Below the pieces are notes generated by a model, which searched no databases, had not been told where the DNA came from, and saw only the letters and a program-made list of their open reading frames with translations. A program made the position numbers and the translations under genes. This document shows positions 23,201 through 33,800 of a stretch of DNA of 64,000 bases, piece by piece; positions within the stretch are counted from its first letter, which is position 1, and every line of letters begins with the position of its first letter. Source of the stretch: Protonemura montana (Eukaryota; Arthropoda; Insecta; Plecoptera; Nemouridae); NCBI GenBank assembly GCA_947568835.1, contig OX387602.1, positions 32,728,742 through 32,792,741 on the forward strand, written 5' to 3'.

Positions 23201-25903
23201 TCAAGTGGTATATGGTTGGTACATGGTAAGTCAAGTGGTATATGGTTGGTACATGGTAAGTCAAGTGGTATATGGTTGGTACATGGTAAGTCAAGTGGTA
23301 TATGGTTGGTACATGGTAAGTCAAGTGCTATATTGTGGGTCACTTCAGATATTTCACCCACAAATGCTGGCATAATTCTAGAAAAAACATATCTTGTTCT
23401 AATTAATGTAATGCACGTATAGTACAAATGTTCCTCCATTTACAGCTACTGTGAATGAGGAAACTTGAACTTGAAGAAATCCGATCCAATATGTACCACC
23501 TTCCCTTACTAGCCAATGGGAAAATAATAATAAATACAAATACAACCCACCGTGAGGGGCGTGGCTATCAACCCACCTTGTCTTTCTCCCGCTTTTCATC
23601 GGCCTGTTGCTTGCGTTTCTGTGATTTCAACGCAGCTTTCTGTAAAGCTTCCACCGTCATGACTTTCTCCTTGTAGCCTGCAACAACATCAACATCAACA
23701 TCAACATCATGTTGCCATGGTTACATCCATGTTAACAATGGTTACATCTGTGGCGACTCTGACTCTGACAATCCACCAGGCAGGGTGGATGAGAAGAAAG
23801 AGAGCGGGGCAACTGTTTTAGAGACTCACTCGGTTCTCGGACTCTCTAGGATAGACTTGTCGTCTGATCTTTTCATATATTAGATATTAAAGTAATATTG
23901 TACACTTGTAAATAAACATAAACTGTTCACGACTCGTGTGTACTACGTTACACATCCATGTTAACAATGGTCTGTTATGTTCCAGTTGACCTAAGTTGAA
24001 CCAGTGTATGATCTTATTTTATCCAATATAAAGTTGTACCCTCTAATCTCCCAGGATATTGATGACTGTGAATTATTTGTATACAAAAACAAGATGGATT
24101 TCATTTCAAACAGGGACATTAATATGGTACCTACACACTTGATGTATTTTATAATAAATATAGAACGGCTGAGTTCATCAAACAAACTGGTGGAACGTGC
24201 TCGATTGTTTTTAGCAAGCTACCTGGAAATATTAAATCAAGTGACTTGCTATCTTGGTTCAAATCAGTACTTATTTGATTCTTATTGACCTGTCACTATG
24301 TGATCAATTACGGGCGCTATATTTATTTATTTATTTATTGGTCTTTTTTACACGAGGCGAAGTTCGGGTTACCCCGCTCTTCCACTTAACCTCAACAATA
24401 TTGCAAGTTGGATAAGAAAATAAACACATAACTATAATATGTACTTATATTATAATCTCTAGTTAAGATTTAAAAAAAAAACACAGTTAAAATATGTGCA
24501 TTATATATCTAGGACATAGGTATTACGTAACAATATTGCAGTGTTAAATTAATGTAGAAAGTATATTATTACTTACAAGTAACTTAGACTTAGACAAGTA
24601 ACTTAGACTTAGACAAGATTTGGAAATAAAAGCAAACAAGAGAAACAATATTACAACACATTTATAAGAATAAGTTCTGGTTACTATTGGCTTGGGAACT
24701 TAAAAGATGCGACTTAAAGAGTGTTTTAAAAGATGTTACTGATTTGGTTTTTTTAATGACTGGGGGCAATCTATTCCATAATTTTGGAGCCAGAATTGAA
24801 AAAGACGTACTGCGGGCCGGGGAGGAATGTTTTGGAATGATAAGTGAGTGATTTCGTGTGCTATGACTAAGTGATTTGGATGAAGCGATTAATTTCTCAA
24901 ATAAGTATTCAGGGGACTGGTCTTGCAGAATTTTGAAAGTTGTTGTCAAAAGGTGCAGAATGCGTCTGTTTTCCATATTGAGGATTCGGAGGCGATTTAA
25001 TGTCAACGTTCTGTTAAAATGTTTTATGATAACAAATAATAATAATAATAAAACATAAACAACAATGCCCTGCAAGTAACCATCTAACTGTTCTCCAGCC
25101 AAGACCAGCTTGCAAGTTACCTGAAGGTAGTGCCACCAGTTGTTCTCCAGCAAACATCGGCTCTTTGTCAGATTTTCTTTCAAACATAGCTCGTTGTCGT
25201 GCCGTCATCAACTTGGGATCTTTGGGCTTGATTTTTTTCAATTCATCGTCCACCTGAAATCAGCGACGTTGCCATGGGACCGATGTTCAAATAATCAGAA
25301 ATTGCATGCAAATCATTTAATTCCAGACGAAGCATCTCAGAAAAACAAATCTCACCTCCTCCAGTTTTCCCGACTCTATTGCATCTAGCCATCTTTCTTC
25401 TTCACTCGAAGTTCCGCTATCTTTTCCTCGATTGCGTTTCTTCTTCGTGCTGGCAGCACCGGCAGTCTTCGGTGAGGAACTAACAGACGCAACTTTATCT
25501 CCTGGTTTTGGCAAAGATTCCTTTGAGCTGTCTCTCATTTTATCAGCTGAAGCTGAAGCTGAAGGACTAGCAGCTTCCTTAGTAAGTTTTAGTTTGATTT
25601 TTAATGCTGCTGCATCATCTTCTACATTAATATCTTGCGTTTCGTCACTTTCTTCCACCTGAATCCGCTTCTTCTTGTGCTTTTTGTGCTTATGCTTCTT
25701 GTGTTTCTTAGCTGGAAAATGCTCACTCAAAGTGGTTGTGCCTGTGGAAATAAAAATGAAATGTATTCGTGGTTTTTTATTTGAATATTACAAAATCAAT
25801 GTCTAAAGAGTGTTTTCATACGGAAATTCATCGAGCTAGAAATCCGCTTACCAGCAACTCCAGCGTTGTCGTCTTCTGTGCTGGTATCTTGTAGTTTTCC
25901 CAT
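20259..25903 (-). CDS. INO80B: INO80 complex subunit B (PAPA-1 region plus HIT zinc finger)
   Basis: Exons on the minus strand: 25852-25903 (ATG at 25901-25903), 25356-25741, 25121-25253, 23577-23677, 22606-22778, 20259-20400 (stop TAG). Phases agree at all five junctions, giving 328 residues, close to the usual length of the family. Seen: a Lys/His-rich basic N-terminus (KKHKKHKHKKHKKK), an acidic/Ser-rich linker, the block PKLMTARQRAMFER, a coiled basic stretch ALKSQKRKQQADEKREK, then MERLLKKQ and ISLPSGVDFPLT (the PAPA-1 signature), and finally CSVPGC...KYESSKTGQSLCSLQC, a HIT-type zinc finger. Known: INO80B is a nuclear subunit of the INO80 chromatin-remodelling complex. Odd: the donor after exon 5 overlaps an in-frame TAA, so unspliced or early-polyadenylated transcripts would lack the zinc finger. 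Introns 3 and 5 carry retrotransposon remnants and intron 4 a 30-bp array. The gene is convergent with the calpain. Confidence 0.92.
21679..21712 (+). ncRNA. possible decayed hammerhead ribozyme core
   Basis: TTGATAA is followed by GTAAC, an 8-base loop and GTTAC, then GAAAC. This is the layout CUGAUGA - stem II - GAAA with a perfect 5-bp stem II, but with two substitutions in the first core block. It lies about 70 bases before a reverse-transcriptase relic. Such motifs occur in some animal retroelements. Stems I and III are not convincing by eye, so it is at best an inactive relic. Confidence 0.3.
21780..22450 (+). mobile_element. non-LTR retrotransposon remnant (reverse transcriptase C-terminal end)
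   Basis: Broken frames read LNWKLHIDFLSKKI, then HIRYDGILCAWGKSS, YQKREIRIIQGLK, LTLPSIYIQS-like, and ALFNFLPNQIKFITDS. These follow in order the thumb and C-terminal blocks usual in jockey/CR1-like LINE reverse transcriptases (LTWKxHI, GIxxWG, LQKRAIRII, ALFNxLP). Frameshifts and stops show it is dead. Confidence 0.75.
23091..23330. repeat. 30-bp array (8 copies)
   Basis: Unit GGTACATGGTAAGTCAAGTG followed by GTATATGGTT, within INO80B intron 4. Each unit contains GGTAAGT, a donor-like word on the plus strand (antisense to INO80B). Confidence 0.97.
24321..25040 (-). mobile_element. non-LTR retrotransposon 3' end (CR1/jockey-like)
   Basis: On the minus strand, NRRILHLLTTTFKILQ, RNHSLIIPKHSS and LAPKLWNRLPPVIKK are typical of the LINE reverse-transcriptase C-terminus (LWNxLP motif). 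About 290 bases of 3' tail follow, ending in an AATA-type microsatellite near 24330. The open stretch is long, so the insertion is relatively young but 5'-truncated. It lies in INO80B intron 3, in the same orientation as the gene. Confidence 0.75.
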
Positions 25904-27735
25904 TTCACTAACTATTTTCACAACGGCTTTTCTTTCAGCGAAGATATGTTATTGCTGGTGAGTGGTGATGCTAGTGCGCTTCTAGAGAATCAGAATACGA
26001 GGCAAGGTTTGGCATCAGACAGTTTCAGGTTATGTTTCACCGCTTTTATTTCGCTCAAGTCGCTAGCGGTAACGGTATCAGCTGAGAGCTACGACCTTGC
26101 CCTACAGCTGCACAGAGTTTAAATAATAATCCCGCTAGCTTTGGGTCTGAAAGCAACGGCAAGTGCAAGAATGGCAATCGCATGAACCGTCTTTAACTTG
26201 TAAACTTGTTCTATTTTTAATTCAACGAAAAGTACTCCCTTGCAAAGAAGGTACAGCATGGCTTTACAAGAGGAAAGTCAATCTCGACACAGATTTATTA
26301 CACGAAGAAGAATCTACGACCTTTTCGAATGCTGTGGAATGATGTGGACCATTCCCTACTCTTCGATATCGATCAACTCGAGTCTATCGGAATAAATCGG
26401 GTAAATGCTCCAGTTTGAAACTTGTCATTTCACCTTGCGACTTAGCGTCGCAAGTCAAGTCAGTCCTCATGTAATTTAAAACAACCGCAGAAATCAACTG
26501 AAAGTAGCAGCACATGTTAAACTAACGGATAAAAGATTTCAAAACCGTTGTCAAAACAGTGCGTCGTTAATTACCAATAATAAAATCAAATAAATTCCAA
26601 CTAAACAATGCAGTGCTTGGTATTCAATCGGATCCCGGATTCTCCGGAAATAGTTACAAGTTTTCCAAACATCAAGCCGATGTGACGATTTGTGATTGAA
26701 ATAATTCCCTCGATATTTAGCTGAGCTAAAAACAAATGATTGCACAAGCCAGAAGCCTCCAACTGGCACCACGGGTGGTTCAGTTTACAATTATTTGTTT
26801 CATCTCGGCTACATGGTGGGCTACACAACTCTGAACCACTGCAGCTGCCATCTAGCAACAAATTGACAACACTAATTTAGTTATTACAGTTTGCCGCTAG
26901 AGGGCAAAAGAGTTCAGAATTAGATACAAAATCTCATTTAGCCGAGATGATAAGCGATCCATTATCTTTCAAAGAATACTTAAATTTGCCCTGAAATTAA
27001 AGCGACGTATTTTGCCCGGCAAAGAATGTCAACAGGATATGATTTTATGAGGAATCGAATGCACATCCCTGTTTTTCTCTCAGGTTAAAACTAGGGGAGT
27101 TTTTCAAGTTTTTAAATTAGATATCGTTGTAACTTCCAAAGTATTGAAGCAATAATAAAAATATTAACACATATTTATATTCCTTGACCAGTGAGCTGAA
27201 TAATTAAAATCATAAGTGAATATTAACTTTCTTAACAAACGCTGTCAGATCGTATGTAAATATTATCAACCAGAAGGGAGATGACATCGAACATTCAAAC
27301 AACTAGAAAACACGTCAAGGGTTTTCATTAATTTTGTTTATTAATATGTTTTTCTATCAACTGAAATGTGACCATGAGGCTGTGACAGGGCGCTATGACG
27401 TCACTAGGTTTTCCCTCAGGAACCGAGTCTGTAGTTTCCCAGCAGCGTCCTGTGACAGCTACTAGTACAATCATCCCAGACCCCCCCCCCCCCCCACCCC
27501 CCCCCGCCACCCACAGTAATATCGTAGCACCCACCATTTCCTTCCCATCCAACCATGATATGATAGGTACATGTGATACATATAATAATATGATAAGTAC
27601 ATGAGATACATATGAATAATATATCAATGATATAAGCTCAAGTGAATAACGCTGTAAAGTTTGACTCCCACCTAAAAGAGGACCACACGTGACCCGAGGC
27701 GTTCTATTCGCGTTCTTATCTCCGTTATTCGAGGG
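25904..27735. other. intergenic region between INO80B and laccase (head-to-head)
   Basis: Mostly unique and AT-rich; presumably holds both promoters. A short plus-strand frame near 26236-26400 reads AKKVQHGFTRGKSISTQ, like the reverse-transcriptase HGFRKGKS motif, so a second retroelement scrap is likely. A C-rich tract lies at 27481-27507. No gene is recognised. Confidence 0.5.
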
Positions 27736-27750
27736 TTTATTTAAATATAA
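27736..27750 (+). promoter_or_regulatory. candidate TATA box of laccase
   Basis: TTTATTTAAATATAA lies about 65-75 bases before the laccase ATG, a plausible TATA position for a short 5'UTR. The transcription start is not visible. Confidence 0.35.
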
Positions 27751-27812
27751 CAAGTAACGGATTTCACGGCAAACTAGAATCTTGTCATTCCAGTGCAAAA
27801 CCTCGGGTGAAC

Positions 27813-30800
27813 ATGAAGCCAATTCTGATCCTCATCTTCCTACAAGGACTTCTTACAGCAGCTAATTCAGGTAAGAAGCTACCATCAGGCCGTGATATAC
27901 CAATACCAGTAGACCAGGACGAGACCAGGACAGTTGACCTGGATGAGTACCATCAGGCCGTGATATCAACTAAACTTATACATGTTTGACAAAACATTGT
28001 TTACCCCCCACACATAGAGCTAGCAGTAGACCAGGACGAGACCAGGACAGTTGACCTGGATGAGTACCATCAGGCCGTGATATCAACTAAACTTATACAT
28101 GTTTGACAAAACATTGTTTACCCCCCACACATAGAGCTAGCAGTAGACCAGGACGAGACCAGGACAGTTGACCTGGATGAGTACCATCAGGCCGTGATAT
28201 CAACTAAACTTATACATGTTTGACAAAACATTGTTTACCCCCCACACATAGAGCTAGCAGTAGACCAGGACGAGACCAGGACAGTTGACCTGGATGAGTA
28301 CCATCAGGCCGTGATATCAACTAAACTTATACATGTTTGACAAAACATTGTTTACCCCCCACACATAGAGCTAGCAGTAGACCAGGACGAGACCAGGACA
28401 GTTGACCTGGTTGAGTACCATCAGGCTGAGCCTGAGGATGATTCGTTGTCTTCGAGATCTGCAAGAGTTGAGACGGGATCAAGGTCAACTCGCTGCGATC
28501 GAAGTTGTGAAGAAAATCAACCTCCGAACATTTGTTATTACCGTTTCAATGTTGAACAATATCATACGATGGGAGAGTGAGTTAACACATATAGCATCTT
28601 CTGCATAACATTACTTAGTTGCATTACCTTACAACATAACCTCACTTTCTGCAGAGCGTGTGGCGCTTGTCCTCAGAATCTCACGGCTTGCTTCGACCCG
28701 CAATGCGTAACAGCTGACGGATTCGAACGCGGGATCTTGAGCGTGAACCGGCGTCTACCAGGACCATCCATACAGGTACAAACTTTCATCCCTCCAACAT
28801 CTCTACCAAACAGAAATGGTCATGTGTATGATGGTCACCCATCCAATACCTGACTCAGCGCAGTGTTGCTTAACTTTCATCCCTCCAACCTCTCTCACGA
28901 ACAGAACTGGTCATGTGTATGATGGTCACCCATCCAATACCTGACTCAGCTCAGTGTTGCTTAACTTTCATCCCTCCAACCTCTCCCCCGAACAGAACTG
29001 GTCATGTGTATGATGGTCACCCATCCAATACCTGACTCAGCGCAGTGTTGCTTAACTTTCATCCCTCCAACCTCTCTCCCGAACAGGACTGGTCATGTGT
29101 ATGATGGTCACCCATTCAATAACTGATCCAGCGCAGTGTTGCTTAACTTTCATCCCTCGAACCTCTCTCTCGAACAGAACTGGTCTTGTGTATGATGGTC
29201 ACCCATCCATACGGTGACCCAGCGCAGTGTTGCTTAACTTCGTATCTAGGTATATGAGCCTCCGTATGTTTAACACAGGTTTGTCTGGGAGACCGAATAG
29301 TGGTGGACGTCATGAACATGATGCCAGGAAGATCGACCGCTATCCACTGGCACGGAATCTTCCAACACGGGTCCCAGCACATGGACGGGGTTCCTATGGT
29401 AACACAATGTCCCATCAATGAGGGAGGTAACTTCAGATACGACTTCAAGGCTGGCAATGTTGGCACTCACTTCTGGCACTCACATGATGGTAACAGCTCA
29501 TTTATTATCATTATTAAAATAAATACCAACCTCTTAAACATTGTAACCCGATCTCCACCTGTCGCGGGTGTAGCTCTAACCAATTGAGCTACTTGGACCC
29601 CGATCTCCACCTGTCGCGGGTGTTGCTCTTACCAATTGAGCTACTTGGACCCCGATCTCCACCTGTCGCGGGTGTAGCTCTAACCAATTGAGCTACTTGG
29701 ACCCCGATCTCCACCTGTCGCGGGTGTTGCTCTAACCAATTGAGCTACTTGGACCCCGATCTCCACCTGTCGCGGGTGTTGCTCTAACCAATTGAGCTAC
29801 TTGGATCCCGATCTCCACATGTCGCGGGTGTTGCTCTAACCAATTGAGCTACTTGACCCCTACATCCACATGTATTGGTTATTGTTTGCAGGTCTACAGA
29901 AGATGGATGGGGTGGTTGGAAGTCTTGTGGTCAGACAACCAAGGAAACGTGACGTCAATGCTGGACTTTATGATTATGATTTGAGATCTCACGTGATGCT
30001 GATCGTTGATTGGATGCACACGGATTCAGATCAGAAGTTTCCTGGACTTCGACGTCGCGAACAAGGACAACATCCTGATTCGTACCTCGTTAATGGAAGG
30101 GGCCAACACCTGGTAAGTGACTACCATACTCAAAACTTGTCAAATATATGATGCTATAATACCATGATACCATGACACTATGATACCATGAAACTAATGA
30201 AAGTATATTTATCTCTGCCTCCAGCCGGTGAGCTCCTATCCTCCCTTAACCTCCATATTGCCCCCGTTCATCGCGCACCCCTTGCAAGGCTGGACAACGT
30301 CCTCCTCTGCAGCCGTCGTGCCGTTTGCCGTCTTCCGTGTTGTTCAAGATCGTCGCTTCCGGTTCCGGTTAATTGGTGGCATGTGCCTGGTATGCCCGGT
30401 TCAGTTGTCTGTACAGAATCACCGCCTCCAAGTCATCGCCACTGATGGGACTCCAGTGGAACCTGTCAACGTGGACCATGTCGTCTTCTTGGCAGGTAAA
30501 TAACGGCGCTAACTTGAGGATAAATCAGCTGCTATTCAAGATCATCACGTGTCTGTTGTTTGTCTTTCAGGAGAACGCTTTGACTTTGTAATAAAAGCCG
30601 ACCAACCTCCATCTGCCTACTGGATTCACATAAAGGGGCTGGGACCATGTGCTGACGTCACACTACGTACATATCAGCTGGCAGTACTCAAGTACCTGGG
30701 ATCACCACATGAGACGCCACCAACAACAACTCCAGGATACGATGGATTTATTAACCCAGCGACTCCAGTGGTACGTGACCTTGTGTGCTATGCTTGTGCT

Positions 30801-33800
30801 TATTGCTATGTCAATTGTGTGCAGTCCCATATGATAACCAAGTTTTAAGATCCTTGTGTGCTATGCTTGTGCTTATTGCTATGTCAATTGTGTGCAGTCC
30901 CATATGATAACCAAGTTTTAAGATCCTTGTGTGCTATGCTTGTGCTTATAGCTATGTCAATTGTGTGCAGTCCCATATGATAACCAAGTTTTAAGATCCT
31001 TGTGTGCTATGCTTGTGCTTATTGCTATGTAAATTGTGTGCAGTCCTAGATGATAACCAAACTTTAAGATCCTTGTGTGCTATGCTTGTGCTTATTGCTA
31101 TGTCAATTGTGTGCAGTCCCATATGATAACCAAGTTTTAAGATCCTTGTGTGGTATGCTTGTGCTTATTGCTATGTCAATTGTGTGCAGTCCCATATGAT
31201 AACCAAGTTTTAAGATCCTTGTGTGCTATGCTTGTGCTTATTGCTATGTCAATTGTGTGCAGTCCCATATGATAACCAAGTTTTAAGATCCTTGTGTGCT
31301 ATGCTTGTGCTTATTGCTATGTCAATTGTGTGCAGTCCCATATGATAACCAAGTTTTAAGATTCTTGTGTGCTATGCTTGTGCTTATTGCTATGTCAATT
31401 GTGTGCAGTCCCATATGATAACCAAGTTTTAAGATCCTTGTGTGCTATGCTTGTGCTTATTGCTATGTCAATTGTGTGCAGTCCCATATGATAACCAAGT
31501 TTTAAGATCCTTGTGTGCTATGCTTGTGCTTATTGCTATGTCAATTGTGTGCAGTCCCATATGATAACTAAGTTTTAAGATCCTTGTGAGCTATGCTTGT
31601 GCTTATTGCTATGTCAATTGTGTGCAGTCCCATATGATAACCAAGTTTTAAGATCCTTGTGTGCTATGCTTGTGCTTATTGCTATGTCAATTGTGTGCAG
31701 TCCCATATGATAACCAAGTTTTAAGATCCTTGTGTGCTATGCTTGTGCTTATTGCTATGTCAATTGTGTGCAGTCCCATATGATAACCAAGTTTTAAGAT
31801 CCTTGTGTTTATTACTATGTTATTACAGACGTTGAATCCACTAGATGTCAGATGTGGTGACGGTGACTCCGGGATATGCGTGGATCAATTAGTTAGCAGA
31901 GTTCCCGTCTCTGCAGCGCTGATGGCCGCCGATCCTGCAGTACGCGTCATCGTTGGGTTCGGTTTCCACGCTTTTACACGCAAGGAACTTTTCCAAACCA
32001 ACACTTACCACAAGTTCTTCCGTAAGAAGCAAACAAGCTCAATGTTGATGTTTTTACACAGAGTCAATGTTTGTACTTAGAGTCAATGTTTGTACACAGA
32101 GCCCCCAGTGCCGATGGTTGTTGCTGCGATGGTGAACAATATCTCCAACGTGTTCCCGGCTTCACCTCTTCTAAGTCAGTTGAACGACATCCCAAGCAAC
32201 GTCTTCTGTCCAGCTGGAGTTCAAGGTCGAACTCAATGCCAAGCCGAGCTCTGCGAGTGTCTTCATGTGATACAGGTGCCGCTAGGAGCCGTCGTCGAGA
32301 TGATCTTCGCTGATGAATGTAAGATTTTACATTGTTTTGCCTTGCCTTGCCTTGCCATGCCATGCCTTGCCTTGCCATGCCTTGCCATGCCATGCCATGC
32401 CATGCCATGCCATGCCTTGCCATGCCTTGCCTTGCCATGCTATGCCATGCCATGCCATGCCTTGCCTTGCCATGCCATGCCTTGCCTTGCCTTGCCATGC
32501 CATGCCATGCCATGCCATGCCATGCCATGCCATGCCATGCCATGCCATGCCATGCCTTGCCTTGCCATGCCATGCCATGCCATGCCATGCCATGCCATGG
32601 CTTGCCATGCCATGCCATGCCATGCCATGCCATGCCATGGCATGCCATGCCCTGCCTTGCCTTGCCATGCCATGCCATGCCATGCCATGCCATGCCATGC
32701 CTTGCCATGCCTTGCCTTGCCTTGCCATGCCATGCCATGCCATGCCATGCCATGCCATGCCATGCCATGCCTTGCCATGCCATGCCATGCCTTGCCATGC
32801 CATGCCATGCCTTGCCATGCCATGCCATGCCTTGCCATGCCATGCCATGCCATGCCATGCCTTGCCTTGCCATGCCATGCCATGCCATGCCTTGCCTTGC
32901 CATGCCATGCCATGCCATGCCATACCATGCCATGCCTTGCCTTGCCATGCCATGCCATGCCATGCCATGCCATGCCATGCCTTGCCTTGCCATGCCATGC
33001 CATGCCATGCCATGCCATGCCATGCCATGCCATGCCTTGCCATGCCATGCCATGCCTTGCCATGCCATGCCATGCCTTGCCTTGCCTTGCCTTGTCATGC
33101 CATGCCATGCCATGCCATGCCTTGCTATGCCATGCCATGCCATGCCATGCCTTGCCATGCCATGCCATGCCTTGCCATGCCATGCCATGCCGTGCCATGC
33201 CTTGCCTTGCCTTGCCATGCCATGCTATGCCATGCCTTGCTTTGCCTTGCCTTGCCTTGCCATGCCATGCCATGCCATGCCATGCCATGCCATGCCATGC
33301 CATGCCTTGCCTTGCCATGCCATGCCATGCCATGCCTTGCTTTGCCTTGCCTTGCCTTGCTATGCCATGCCTTGCCTTGCCTTGCCATGCCATGCCATGC
33401 CATGCCATGCCATGCCATGCCATGCCATGCCATGCCTTGCCTTGCCATGCCATGCCATGCCATGCCTTGCTTTGCCTTGCCTTGCCTTGCCATGCCATGC
33501 CTTGCCTTGCCTTGCCATGCCATGCCATGCCATGCCATGTCATGCCATGCCATGCCTTGCTATGCCATGGCCTGCCATGCCATGCCATGCCATGCCTTGC
33601 CATGCCATGCCATGCCATGCCTTGCTATGCCATGGCCTGCCATGCCATACCATGCCATGCCATGCCTTGCCTTGCCATGCCTTGCCTTGCCATGCCTTGC
33701 CTTGCCTTGCCATGCCTTGCCTTGCCATGCCATGCCATGCCTTGCCTTGCCATGCCTTGCCTTGCCATGCCTTGCCATGCCATGCCTTGCCATGCTATGC

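Noticed and set aside
24004..24288. 94-codon open frame in INO80B intron 3
   Set aside because: No ATG at the start, no recognisable domain, AT-rich intron; likely chance or old transposon sequence.
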